Assembly (NCBI RefSeq): GCF_014642635.1 | Contig: NZ_BMIQ01000006.1 | Location: forward strand, 282,653 to 346,652 | Direction of reading: 5' to 3' | Length of the DNA: 64,000 bases | Origin: Aureimonas endophytica | GTDB taxonomy: Bacteria > Pseudomonadota > Alphaproteobacteria > Rhizobiales > Rhizobiaceae | In this document: positions 42,426-50,912 of the stretch, piece after piece | Numbering within the stretch: position 1 is the stretch's first letter | Layout of the letters: each line of letters begins with the position of its first letter | Position numbers and translations under genes: made by a program | The notes under the pieces: model-generated | What the model was told of the DNA's origin: nothing | The model's input: the letters and a program-made list of their open reading frames with translations, nothing else | Databases searched by the model: none

Positions 42426-44045
42426 TTATTCCGCCGCGACGGGAAAGCCCGGGAGGACCTGCCGCACCTCCTCGTCGACATGCGCCTCGAACTTGGCGAA
42501 ATTCGCCCGGAACATGCCGACGAGCCGCTCCGCCTGCCGGTCATAGGCGGGTTTGTCGTTCCAAGTCGAACGCGGGTCGAGAATGGCGCCGTCGACGCCG
42601 GCGACCGCCACCGGCACCTCGAAGCCGAAATTCGGATCGGTGCGGAACTCCGCCTGGTCGAGCGAGCCGTTGAGGGCGGCGGCGAGCAGCGCCCGCGTCG
42701 CCTTGATCGGCATGCGCTTGCCCGTGCCGTAGGCGCCGCCGGTCCAGCCGGTCGAGACGAGCCAGACGGAAACGTCGTGGCGCGCCGCGAGATCGCGCAG
42801 GAGATTGCCGTATTCCGCCGGATGGCGCGGCATGAAGGGCGCGCCGAAGCAGGTGGAGAAGGTCGCTTCGGGCTCGGTCACGCCCTTCTCGGTGCCCGCC
42901 ACCTTCGCCGTATAGCCGGACAGGAAGTGGTACATGGCCTCGGCCGGCGAGAGCCTGGCGATCGGCGGCAGCACGCCGAAGGCATCGGCCGTCAGCATGA
43001 TGATGGTCTTCGGATGGGGCGCGCGGCCCGTGGCGCTGGCATTGGGGATGACGTCCAGCGGATAGGCGGCGCGCGTGTTCTCGGTCAGGCGGCCGTCGTC
43101 GAGATCGGGCACGCGCCGCTCGTCGAGGATGACGTTCTCCAGCACCGTGCCGAAGGAGCGCGTCGCGGCGAAGATCTCCGGCTCGGCCTCGGCCGACAGG
43201 CGGATCGTCTTGGCATAGCAGCCGCCCTCGAAGTTGAAGACGCCGTCCGGCCCCCAGCCATGCTCGTCGTCGCCGATCAGCGTGCGCGTCGGATCGGCCG
43301 AAAGGGTCGTCTTGCCGGTGCCGGACAGGCCGAAGAAGACCGCCGTGTCGCCCGCCTCGCCGACATTGGCCGAACAGTGCATCGGCAAGGTGCCGCGCTC
43401 CGGCAGGAGATAGTTGAGGACGGTGAAGACCGCCTTCTTCATCTCGCCGGCATAGGACGTGCCGCCGATGAGGACGATGCGGCGGACAAGATCGACGGCA
43501 ATCACCGTCTCGCCGCGACAGCCGTGCCGGGCCGGATCGGCGCGGAAGGACGGCAGGTCGATGATGGTCAGGTCCGGCTCGAACTGGCGCACCGCCTCGC
43601 GGCTCGGCCGGATCATCAGGTTGCGGATGAAGAGCGAGTGCCAGGCATATTCGGTGACGACGCGGGTGGGCAGCGCGCTGTCGGCGTCGGCGCCGCCGAC
43701 GAGATCCTGCACGAAGAGATCGCGGCCGATCACATGCGCCTTGAAGTCGGCATGGAGGCGGTCGAAGGCCTCCGGCGACATCGCCTGGTTGTTGTCCCAC
43801 CAGATGCGGTTCTCGGTCTCGCCGTCGCGGACGACGAACTTGTCCTTCGGCGAACGGCCGGTGTGCTGGCCGGTGGTGACGGCGAGAGCGCCATGGGCGG
43901 TCAGGAGACCCTCGCCGCGCCGGACGCTCAGTTCGACGAGCGCCGCCGCATCGAGGTTCCAGGCCACGGAGGCAGGCTCGGCAAAGCCCATGGTCTCCAG
44001 ACCGCGATAGGGATTGCAGACTCCGCTCTCGTTCGTTCGGCTCAC
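42426..44045 (-). CDS. pckA: Phosphoenolpyruvate carboxykinase (ATP)
   Basis: 539 residues, standard length. It converts oxaloacetate and ATP to PEP, CO2 and ADP, the first step of gluconeogenesis. Seen: [14 protein letters not shown], the metal/substrate segment [20 protein letters not shown], Walker [16 protein letters not shown], Walker B-like LIGDDEHGW, and [11 protein letters not shown]. The start GTG 44045 is chosen because AAGGAG lies 8 bases before it; GTG 44054 overlaps that SD. It heads a monocistronic unit with a strong terminator. Its 5' region is very AT-rich and contains a 13-bp inverted repeat. In rhizobia pckA is controlled by the LacI-type PckR; no pckR is in the window. Confidence 0.97.
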   Translation of the reverse strand: MSRTNESGVCNPYRGLETMGFAEPASVAWNLDAAALVELSVRRGEGLLTAHGALAVTTGQHTGRSPKDKFVVRDGETENRIWWDNNQAMSPEAFDRLHADFKAHVIGRDLFVQDLVGGADADSALPTRVVTEYAWHSLFIRNLMIRPSREAVRQFEPDLTIIDLPSFRADPARHGCRGETVIAVDLVRRIVLIGGTSYAGEMKKAVFTVLNYLLPERGTLPMHCSANVGEAGDTAVFFGLSGTGKTTLSADPTRTLIGDDEHGWGPDGVFNFEGGCYAKTIRLSAEAEPEIFAATRSFGTVLENVILDERRVPDLDDGRLTENTRAAYPLDVIPNASATGRAPHPKTIIMLTADAFGVLPPIARLSPAEAMYHFLSGYTAKVAGTEKGVTEPEATFSTCFGAPFMPRHPAEYGNLLRDLAARHDVSVWLVSTGWTGGAYGTGKRMPIKATRALLAAALNGSLDQAEFRTDPNFGFEVPVAVAGVDGAILDPRSTWNDKPAYDRQAERLVGMFRANFAKFEAHVDEEVRQVLPGFPVAAE

Positions 44046-44059
44046 CGGCGGCACTCCTT

Positions 44060-44336
44060 AACGGATGGTTGCGATGGAAGTGGATGATAGACGCAAAACA
44101 CCGTCAAGCAAGTCAAATTGAAGTATTCTATAATATTAAACGATTGAAATATCTTCCTCTATAGTCAAATCGGTTTAAAGACGGATTTCAATCGTTTCTT
44201 ATCGGCGGAGCGCGCCATCGCGGCCGTGGCCCCGGGCGGTTTCGGCGGGCACTTTTGCGATTCTCGTGCGTTTGAGGTCGGCGGGCGCGCGGCGAGCGCG
44301 CGCCGTGGTTAAGAGATCGAACGGAGGTGGCCGGCG
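44060..44336. promoter_or_regulatory. AT-rich divergent control region of pckA and the flavin-type oxidase gene
   Basis: In strong contrast to its surroundings, 44090-44205 is AT-rich. AAACGATTGAAAT (44138-44150) and ATTTCAATCGTTT (44185-44197) are perfect 13-base inverted copies with 34 bases between. TATAATATT and TATAGAA stretches suitable for a -10 box lie between pckA and the left arm. Two operator half-sites for a looping or dimeric repressor, or a long RNA stem, are possible. Confidence 0.6.
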
Positions 44337-44816
44337 ATGGCCGAAACGGCGAGCGACAAGTTCTGGGACATGGTCGAGGACTTCGACACCTGCATGGTGG
44401 TGACGCAGGCCGGCGACGGGCTGCGCGCCCGGCCGATGGCGCCCTATATCTCCGAGGAGCGGCGCGAGATCCTGTTTCTCACCGAACGCGACACCCACAA
44501 GGTGGACGAGGTGGAAGCCGAGGAGCAGGTCGCCCTCACCTTCTCCAAGCACGGCAAATACGTCTCGGTCAGCGGCCGGGCGCGGATCTCGGCCGATCGC
44601 GCCCTGATCGAGCGCCTGTGGAGCCCGGATGCCGAAGCTTGGCTGCCGCAGGGCAAGGACGATCCCTCCGTCGCCGTCCTGGTGGTCGATCCCGACATGG
44701 CCGAACTCTGGGACGTGAAGGCCAACAAGATCACGCAGGCTTGGGAATTCGCCAAGGCCTATCTCGGCGACAAGGATCGGCCCGACACGACCGAATATCG
44801 CAAGGTCAAGCTTTGA
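44337..44816 (+). CDS. Pyridoxamine 5'-phosphate oxidase-family (general stress protein 26-like)
   Basis: 159 residues, split-barrel flavin-binding fold. Motifs: CMVVTQAGDGLRARPMAPYI, ILFLTERDTHKVDEVEAEEQ, VALTFSKHGKYVSVSGRARI and the C-terminal VAVLVVDPDMAELWDVKANK. Members of this group (GSP26-like) bind FMN or FAD and respond to stress; no substrate is established. The SD GGAGGT lies 8 bases before ATG 44337. It is divergent from pckA and precedes chvI by 302 bases. Confidence 0.88.
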   Translation: MAETASDKFWDMVEDFDTCMVVTQAGDGLRARPMAPYISEERREILFLTERDTHKVDEVEAEEQVALTFSKHGKYVSVSGRARISADRALIERLWSPDAEAWLPQGKDDPSVAVLVVDPDMAELWDVKANKITQAWEFAKAYLGDKDRPDTTEYRKVKL

Positions 44817-45118
44817 CGGAACGCCCGGCCTGATCGTTCATCTTTCTTCGCCGGGCGAAGCGGGGCGGTGAAATGCGCCCCGTTCTTGCGGAACAGCGAT
44901 TTCTTCTTGCGCCACATGGCGCTTTGCGGGAAAGAAGGAGATTGGCGTTCCACCTGGGGATGCCATGGTCCGGCGCCACCGCTGCCACAATTCTCTCGGG
45001 AGCGGGGTCTAGACGTCGGCGTCAGACGAAGCGCTAGGGGCGCTCCGCCCGATCGGGGGCGGGCCGCCCAGCCGGCCGGGAGGTGTCTCTTCCCGCCGGC
45101 CTTACGGGAGAAACGGGA
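44817..45118. other. 302-base gene-free region before chvI
   Basis: No supported gene. It contains the chvI promoter and leader. GCCGGCCGGGA (45071-45081) and TCCCGCCGGC (about 45091-45100) could pair with one bulged base, about 10 bases before the chvI SD (GGGAG). No clear -35/-10 pair was identified. Confidence 0.4.
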
Positions 45119-45820
45119 ATGCCCACCATCGCCCTGGTTGACGACGACCGGAACATCCTGACCTCGGTGTCGATCGCGCTGGAGAACGAGGGCTATCGGG
45201 TGGAGACCTATACGGACGGCGCCTCGGCCCTCGAAGGGCTCCAGAGCCGGCCGCCGCATCTGGCGATCTTCGACATCAAGATGCCGCGCATGGACGGCAT
45301 GGAACTCCTGCGCCGCCTGCGCCAGAAGTCGGACCTGCCGGTGATCTTCCTCACTTCCAAGGACGAGGAGATCGACGAGCTCTTCGGCCTCAAGATGGGC
45401 GCCGACGACTATATCCGCAAACCCTTCTCCCAGCGCCTCCTGGTCGAGCGGGTGCGCGCGGTGCTGCGGCGTGGCGCGGCGGCGAAGGAAGGCGTCAAGC
45501 TCGTTCCCTCGCCGGAAGCCTCGCTGGAGCGCGGCCAGCTGGTGATGGACCAGGAGCGCCACACCTGCACCTGGAAGGGCCAGCCGGTGACGCTGACCGT
45601 CACCGAGTTCCTGATCCTCCATTCGCTCGCCCAACGCCCCGGCGTCGTGAAGAGCCGCGACGCGCTGATGGACGCCGCCTATGACGAGCAGGTCTATGTG
45701 GACGACCGCACGATCGACAGCCACATCAAGCGGCTGCGCAAGAAGTTCAAGGCGATCGACGACGATTTCGACATGATCGAGACGCTCTACGGCGTCGGCT
45801 ATCGCTTCCGGGAAATCTGA
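45119..45820 (+). CDS. chvI: Response regulator ChvI
   Basis: 233 residues, OmpR/PhoB type. Receiver domain with acidic pocket Asp8-Asp10 (VDDDR), phospho-acceptor Asp52 in [12 protein letters not shown], Thr79 and Lys101 (IRKPF). The C-terminal winged helix ends with [20 protein letters not shown] and YGVGYRF. In Agrobacterium, Sinorhizobium and Brucella (BvrR) it responds to acid and envelope stress and controls exopolysaccharide, motility and virulence or symbiosis genes. The ATG at 45119 follows GGGAGAAACGGGA. Upstream of chvG, 22 bases between. Confidence 0.96.
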   Translation: MPTIALVDDDRNILTSVSIALENEGYRVETYTDGASALEGLQSRPPHLAIFDIKMPRMDGMELLRRLRQKSDLPVIFLTSKDEEIDELFGLKMGADDYIRKPFSQRLLVERVRAVLRRGAAAKEGVKLVPSPEASLERGQLVMDQERHTCTWKGQPVTLTVTEFLILHSLAQRPGVVKSRDALMDAAYDEQVYVDDRTIDSHIKRLRKKFKAIDDDFDMIETLYGVGYRFREI

Positions 45821-45842
45821 GGGTTCCAACCCTCCGCAAGCC

Positions 45843-47651
45843 ATGGTCGCCGGCACCGACATCGACACTTCCCGCGACCGCGCCGCCATGCGCCGTCGCC
45901 GCCGGCAGGCCGTGGCGCGGGCGCGCATCCGGCGGCTGCCGGTGGTCGGCCGCCTGTTTTTCGGCACCCAGCGCCTGCTCGACCATTCCCTCTTCTCCTC
46001 GCTGACGCGGCGCATCGTCTTTCTCAATCTCGTCGCGCTGATCGTCCTCGTCTCGGGCATCCTCTATCTCAACCAGTTCCGCGCCGGCCTCATCGACGCG
46101 CGGGTGGAGAGCCTGCTGACGCAGGGCGAGATCATCGCCAGCGCCATCGCCTCCTCGGCGACGGTGGACACGAACTCGATCACGCTCGACCCGGAAAAGC
46201 TCCTGGAACTCCAGGCCGGCGCGACCCTGCAGCCGAATGCCGAAAGCGCCGACAGCCTCGACTTCCCGATCAATCCCGAGCGCGTCGCGCCACTCCTGCG
46301 GCGCCTGATCTCGCCGACCCGCACCCGGGCCCGGCTCTACGACCGCGACGCCAACCTGATCCTCGATTCGCGCCATCTCTATTCGCGCGGCCAGATCCTG
46401 CGCTACGACCTGCCGCCCGTCGCCGACGAGGAATCGAGCGCCGCCGACCGCGCGCTCGACTGGGTGCGGCGGCTGTTCCAGCGCGGCGACCTGCCGCTCT
46501 ATTCCGAAACGCCCGGCGGCTCCGGCTCCAGCTATCCCGAAGTCGTCAACGCGCTGACCGGCAGTCCGGCGACGATCGTGCGCGTCACCGACAAGGGCGA
46601 GCTGATCGTCTCCGTCGCGGTGCCGATCCAGCGCTTCCGCGCGATCCTCGGCGTCCTCCTCCTGTCGACGCAGGGCAGCGACATCGACAAGATCGTCCAG
46701 GCCGAGCGCATGGCGATCGTGCGCGTCTTCGCCGTCGCCTCGCTCGTCACCATCGTCCTGTCGACGCTTCTCGCCTCGACCATCGCGACGCCGCTGCGCC
46801 GCCTTTCGGCGGCCGCCATCCGCGTCAAGCGCTCGGTCAAGGCGCGCGAGGAGATCCCCGATTTCGGCGACCGCTCGGACGAGGTCGGCAATCTCGCCTC
46901 GGCGCTGCGCGAGATGACGGAGGCGCTCTACAAGCGGCTCGACGCGATCGAGAGCTTCGCCGCCGATGTCAGCCACGAGCTGAAGAACCCGCTCACCTCG
47001 CTGCGCAGCGCCGTCGAGACCCTGCCGCTCGCCCGTAACGAGACCTCCAAGGCCCGCCTCCTGGAAGTGATCGCGCATGACGTGCGCCGGCTCGACCGCC
47101 TGATCACCGACATTTCCGACGCCTCGCGCCTCGATGCCGAGCTGGCGCGGGAGGATTCCGCGCGCATCGACCTAGCCGCCCTTCTCGGCTCGGTGGTCGA
47201 CGGCGCGCGCAGCCATACGAAGGAGGGCTGGGACACCCGCATCGACCTCGAAGTCGTGCCGCCGCCGCAGGGGCTCGACTACATGATCTCCGGCCACGAC
47301 CTGCGCCTGACTCAGGTCTTCACCAATCTCGTCGACAATGCCCGCTCCTTCGTGCCGATGGCGGGCGGGCGCATCCTGGTGCGCCTCCGCCATTCGGCGG
47401 GCGGCCTCGTGGTGACGGTGGAGGACAACGGGCCGGGCATTCAGCCGGAGGCCGTCGAGCGGATCTTCGAGCGCTTCTATACCGACCGGCCGGCCGGCGA
47501 GGCCTTCGGCCAGAATTCCGGCCTCGGCCTTTCGATCTCGCGCCAGATCGTCGAAGCCCATGGCGGCACGATCGCCGCCGAGAACATGCCGGCCGACGAT
47601 CCTTCGGGCCTTGCCGGCGCGCGCTTCATCGTCCGGCTGCCGGCCGAATGA
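45843..47651 (+). CDS. chvG: Sensor histidine kinase ChvG
   Basis: 602 residues. A basic cytoplasmic N-terminus, membrane span 58-77, periplasmic sensor domain (about 78-290), second span about 292-314, HAMP linker, then the kinase core: phospho-acceptor His378 in ADVSHELKNPLTSL, N-box VFTNLVDNAR, G1 VEDNGPGIQPE, F-box and G2 NSGLGLSISRQI. In rhizobia the periplasmic inhibitor ExoR binds this sensor domain and acid releases it. It phosphorylates ChvI. Its stop overlaps the hprK start by 4 bases. Confidence 0.96.
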   Translation: MVAGTDIDTSRDRAAMRRRRRQAVARARIRRLPVVGRLFFGTQRLLDHSLFSSLTRRIVFLNLVALIVLVSGILYLNQFRAGLIDARVESLLTQGEIIASAIASSATVDTNSITLDPEKLLELQAGATLQPNAESADSLDFPINPERVAPLLRRLISPTRTRARLYDRDANLILDSRHLYSRGQILRYDLPPVADEESSAADRALDWVRRLFQRGDLPLYSETPGGSGSSYPEVVNALTGSPATIVRVTDKGELIVSVAVPIQRFRAILGVLLLSTQGSDIDKIVQAERMAIVRVFAVASLVTIVLSTLLASTIATPLRRLSAAAIRVKRSVKAREEIPDFGDRSDEVGNLASALREMTEALYKRLDAIESFAADVSHELKNPLTSLRSAVETLPLARNETSKARLLEVIAHDVRRLDRLITDISDASRLDAELAREDSARIDLAALLGSVVDGARSHTKEGWDTRIDLEVVPPPQGLDYMISGHDLRLTQVFTNLVDNARSFVPMAGGRILVRLRHSAGGLVVTVEDNGPGIQPEAVERIFERFYTDRPAGEAFGQNSGLGLSISRQIVEAHGGTIAAENMPADDPSGLAGARFIVRLPAE

Positions 47652-48088
47652 GCGAGGCGCCGACGAATTTCCACGGCACCGCCATCGTCGTCGGCAAGAC
47701 CGGTGTCCTGATCCGCGGCCGCTCGCGCTCCGGCAAGTCGGCCCTCGCCCTTTCCACCCTGCGCCGGGCGGAGCTCCTCGGCCTTTCCGCCCGGCTCGTC
47801 GCCGACGACCAGGTGCTGCTCAGCCTCCAGGAGGGCCGTGTCCTCGCCACCGCGCCGAGCACCATTGCCGGCCGCATCGAGATTTCCGGCGTCGGCATCG
47901 TCACGGAGGACTGGACGGGAACGGCGACGATCGGCTTCGTCGTGGAACTGCGCGAGCCGGCCGAGTTCGAGCGCATGCCGATCGAGGAGCGCGTGGTGAT
48001 TCTGGGCGTCGCGCTGCGCCGAATCGTCCTGCCGGCGCGCGAGGCGGCCTTCGGCGCCGACGTCCTGCACACGCTCGCGATGCGCTGA
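47648..48088 (+). CDS. hprK: HPr kinase/phosphorylase, short alphaproteobacterial form
   Basis: 146 residues: only the catalytic C-terminal half of the Gram-positive enzyme, which is normal in rhizobia. Walker A GRSRSGKS (24-31) and the second conserved block VADDQVLLSLQEG, plus GRIEISGVGIV, are visible. It phosphorylates the Ser of HPr and links PTS state to ChvGI signalling. It is coupled to chvG by ATGA overlap (47648-47651), with which it is co-expressed. Confidence 0.94.
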   Translation: MSEAPTNFHGTAIVVGKTGVLIRGRSRSGKSALALSTLRRAELLGLSARLVADDQVLLSLQEGRVLATAPSTIAGRIEISGVGIVTEDWTGTATIGFVVELREPAEFERMPIEERVVILGVALRRIVLPAREAAFGADVLHTLAMR

Positions 48089-48329
48089 ACCTTGCCAAAC
48101 GGCCATCGTCGTTAACGAAGAGTTGACAAACCCCAGGCAGAATCACGCCAAACCCCGCCGAAACCGCGTTCGGCGTTGCGAAACCCGCCGATCTTGGGGC
48201 ATCATCCGGCCCTGCCGGGACGGAATGGCGCAACGTCGCGGTCTCGCGAAACGATCGAGGCGTCGCCATCTGCATGAACGGGCCGAAACGTGATGGGCGA
48301 TCGGCCGAGACAATCCATCGGAAGGCCGC

Positions 48330-48425
48330 ATGGCTCACGACGATCGGCGCTCCCGCCGGCTTGAGGACGACCTGTTTTTCCGCATGAATCCTTCCCTTCG
48401 CGAAGAAGCGGTCGCGCGTCGATGA
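48330..48425 (+). CDS. Possible 31-codon leader peptide overlapping manX
   Basis: The 333 bases between hprK and manX hold one plausible small ORF: SD GGAAGG 4 bases before ATG 48330, 31 residues (MAHDDRRSRRLEDDLFFRMN then PSLREEAVARR), and a stop that overlaps the manX start in the ATGA form (48422-48425). The peptide is highly charged and unlike known families. The remainder of the gap has no gene; TTGACA at 48123 could be a -35 box without a clear -10 partner. Confidence 0.3.
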   Translation: MAHDDRRSRRLEDDLFFRMNPSLREEAVARR

Positions 48426-48823
48426 TCGGCATCGTTCTCGTCACGCATGGACGCCTGGCCGACGAGTTCCGTCACGCCGTGGAGCATGTCGTCGGCCCGC
48501 AGGAGGCCTTCGAGACGATCTCGATCGGCCCGGAGGACGACATGGAGCAGCGGCGCAGCGACATCATCGCCGCCGTGAACCGGGCCGAGCGCGGCCAGGG
48601 CGTGGTGATCGTCACCGACATGTTCGGCGGCACCCCCTCCAATCTCGCAATTTCCGTGATGGAGGCCGGGCGCGTCGACGTGCTGGCCGGCATGAACCTG
48701 CCGATGCTGATCAAACTCGCCAGCATCCGCAACGATCGCGGCCTCGACGAGGTTCTCCAGCACGCCCAGGAAGCCGGCCGCAAATATATCAATGTCGCGA
48801 GCCGCATCCTCAGCGGGCAATAG
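48422..48823 (+). CDS. manX: PTS EIIA component, mannose family (regulatory)
   Basis: 133 residues, EIIA-Man fold. The phospho-accepting His9 is in VLVTHGRLADEF; other family segments are VVIVTDMFGGTPSNLAI and LAGMNLPMLIKLA. With no EIIB/EIIC genes around, it belongs to the incomplete regulatory PTS of alphaproteobacteria, receiving phosphate from HPr. It lies between hprK and ptsH and probably senses carbon state rather than transporting sugar. Confidence 0.94.
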   Translation: MIGIVLVTHGRLADEFRHAVEHVVGPQEAFETISIGPEDDMEQRRSDIIAAVNRAERGQGVVIVTDMFGGTPSNLAISVMEAGRVDVLAGMNLPMLIKLASIRNDRGLDEVLQHAQEAGRKYINVASRILSGQ

Positions 48824-48846
48824 ACTTCACCGGGACCAGACGAGCC

Positions 48847-49149
48847 TTGCCGGACGATCATCAGGACAATGCGGAGGAGCGGCGCTCGCGGACGCTGCCC
48901 ATCGTCAACCGGCGCGGCCTCCATGCCCGCGCCTCGGCGAAGTTCGTGCAGGTCGCCGAACGCTTCGACGCCGAGGTCACGGTCTCGCGCGACGGCATGA
49001 GCGTCGGCGGCCAGTCGATCATGGGCCTGATGATGCTCGCCGCCGGCATCGGCACGACGATCGAGGTCTCGGCCGAGGGGCCGCAGGCGCGCGAGGCGCT
49101 GGATGCCATTGAGCGCCTCGTCGCCGACCGCTTCGGCGAGGAGGCCTGA
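48847..49149 (+). CDS. ptsH: Phosphocarrier protein HPr
   Basis: 100 residues from a TTG start. The active His26 in NRRGLHARASAKFV accepts phosphate from EI, and Ser57 in VGGQSIMGLMMLAA is the HprK site. It carries phosphate to EIIA-Man and acts as regulatory switch. The N-terminus is about 10 residues longer than classical HPr and highly charged, so a later start is possible, but none has a good SD. 23 bases after manX. Confidence 0.94.
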   Translation: MPDDHQDNAEERRSRTLPIVNRRGLHARASAKFVQVAERFDAEVTVSRDGMSVGGQSIMGLMMLAAGIGTTIEVSAEGPQAREALDAIERLVADRFGEEA

Positions 49150-49181
49150 GACCGGCCGGCCCTTCGCGGGCGAATAGAAAC

Positions 49182-49201
49182 ATATAAAGAAGTCTTTATA
49201 T
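49182..49201. promoter_or_regulatory. SahR-type operator upstream of ahcY
   Basis: ATATAAAGA-AG-TCTTTATAT is a perfect inverted repeat (9-bp arms, 2-base centre), AT-rich in GC-rich DNA, 90 bases before ahcY. It resembles the ATATAAAG-type palindromes predicted for the SAH-responsive ArsR-family SahR regulator in alphaproteobacteria. The regulator gene is not in the window. Confidence 0.7.
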
Positions 49202-49291
49202 CCCTTGCCCGGCCGAGCATCGGCTGCTACTCGTCCGCCGGATGCTTCCGGGCGGCCGGTTTGGCGGCGCCCGCCTTTCGGGATGATGCCG

Positions 49292-50707
49292 ATGTCTGAC
49301 AACCGGACCCCAGCCGGGCAGGACTATGCGATCCAGGACGCCGCGCTGGCCGATTGGGGCCGCAAGGAAATCCAGATCGCCGAAACCGAGATGCCGGGCC
49401 TGATGGCCTGCCGCGCCGAGTTCGGCGCCGACCAGCCGCTGGCCGGCGCGCGGATCACCGGCTCGCTGCACATGACGATCCAGACCGCTGTCCTCATCGA
49501 GACGCTGCAGGCGCTGGGCGCCAAGGTCCGCTGGGCCTCCTGCAACATCTTCTCGACCCAGGACCATGCCGCCGCCGCGATCGCCGCGACTGGCACGCCG
49601 GTCTTCGCCATCAAGGGCGAGAGCCTGGAGGACTACTGGACCTATACCGACCGCATCTTCCAGTGGCCGGACGGCCAGCCGTCGAACATGATCCTCGACG
49701 ATGGCGGCGACGCGACGATGTATATCTTGCTCGGCGCCCGCGCCGAGAACGGCGAGGATGTCCTCTCCCATCCCGGCAGCGAGGAGGAGGAGATCCTCTT
49801 CGCGCAGATCCGGCGCCGCATGGCCGCGACGCCCGGCTTCTTCAGCCGTCAGCGCGACGCGATCAAGGGCGTGACGGAGGAGACGACGACGGGCGTCAAC
49901 CGTCTCTACCAGCTTCAGAAGAAGGGGCTCCTTCCCTTCCCCGCGATCAATGTCAACGACTCGGTGACGAAGTCGAAATTCGACAACAAGTACGGTTGCA
50001 AGGAGAGCCTGGTCGACGGCATCCGGCGCGGCACGGACGTGATGATGGCCGGCAAGGTGGCGGTCGTCTGCGGCTATGGCGATGTCGGCAAGGGCTCGGC
50101 CGCCTCGCTCGCCGGCGCGGGCGCCCGCGTCAAGGTGACGGAGGTCGATCCGATCTGCGCGCTCCAGGCGGCGATGGACGGCTTTGAGGTCGTGACGCTG
50201 GAAGACGCGGCGCCGACGGCCGACATCGTGATCACCACCACCGGCAATCGCGACGTCGTGACGATCGAGCACATGCGCGCCCTGAAGGACATGGCGATCG
50301 TCGGCAATATCGGCCATTTCGACAACGAGATCCAGGTCGCGGCGCTACGCAACCTGAAATGGACGAATGTGAAGCCGCAGGTCGACATGGTCGAGTTCCC
50401 GGACGGCAAGCGCATCCTGCTTCTCTCGGAGGGGCGGCTCCTCAATCTCGGCAATGCGACCGGCCATCCGAGCTTCGTGATGTCGGCCTCCTTCACCAAC
50501 CAGACGCTGGCCCAGATCGAGCTCTTCACCAAGGGCGAGAAATACGACAACCAGGTCTATGTCCTGCCCAAGCATCTCGATGAGAAGGTCGCGCGCCTGC
50601 ATCTCGGCAAGCTCGGCGCAAGGCTGACAGTGCTGAGCGAGGTCCAGGCCGACTATATCGGCGTCACCCCGCAAGGTCCTTATAAGGCTGAACATTATCG
50701 CTATTGA
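49292..50707 (+). CDS. ahcY: Adenosylhomocysteinase
   Basis: 471 residues. It splits S-adenosylhomocysteine into adenosine and homocysteine, removing the inhibitor made by all SAM methyltransferases. Seen: [61 protein letters not shown] motif [13 protein letters not shown] and the C-terminal PYKAEHYRY. Three in-frame ATGs (49283, 49286, 49292) are close together; MSDNRTP is the usual start region. It follows ptsH, as in other Rhizobiales, but has its own SahR-like operator and a strong terminator. Confidence 0.97.
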   Translation: MSDNRTPAGQDYAIQDAALADWGRKEIQIAETEMPGLMACRAEFGADQPLAGARITGSLHMTIQTAVLIETLQALGAKVRWASCNIFSTQDHAAAAIAATGTPVFAIKGESLEDYWTYTDRIFQWPDGQPSNMILDDGGDATMYILLGARAENGEDVLSHPGSEEEEILFAQIRRRMAATPGFFSRQRDAIKGVTEETTTGVNRLYQLQKKGLLPFPAINVNDSVTKSKFDNKYGCKESLVDGIRRGTDVMMAGKVAVVCGYGDVGKGSAASLAGAGARVKVTEVDPICALQAAMDGFEVVTLEDAAPTADIVITTTGNRDVVTIEHMRALKDMAIVGNIGHFDNEIQVAALRNLKWTNVKPQVDMVEFPDGKRILLLSEGRLLNLGNATGHPSFVMSASFTNQTLAQIELFTKGEKYDNQVYVLPKHLDEKVARLHLGKLGARLTVLSEVQADYIGVTPQGPYKAEHYRY

Positions 50708-50730
50708 GCCGGGCCGCCGCGCCCCTTTCG

Positions 50731-50772
50731 AAGGCCGCCGGATCGGGCACGATCCGGCGGCCTTCGTCGTTT
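50731..50772 (+). terminator. Rho-independent terminator of ahcY
   Basis: A perfect 15-bp stem AAGGCCGCCGGATCG (50731-50745) with its complement at 50750-50764, loop GGCA, followed by CGTCGTTT. Begins 24 bases after the ahcY stop. Confidence 0.85.
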
Positions 50773-50912
50773 CGGGAGAGGTGTCGCATTCCTGCGATAG
50801 GCCCGACGTCGAACATGGTTAATGATGGCCGAATCACGGCGGCCGAAAACGGGGCGGCGGGCGTGAGGCGGCGGCGAGCCGTCGTTCGGAATGCGGCGAG
50901 AGGGACAAGGGC

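Noticed and set aside
49150-49291. SAH riboswitch before ahcY
   Set aside because: No aptamer-like conserved structure seen; the perfect SahR-like palindrome explains the region.
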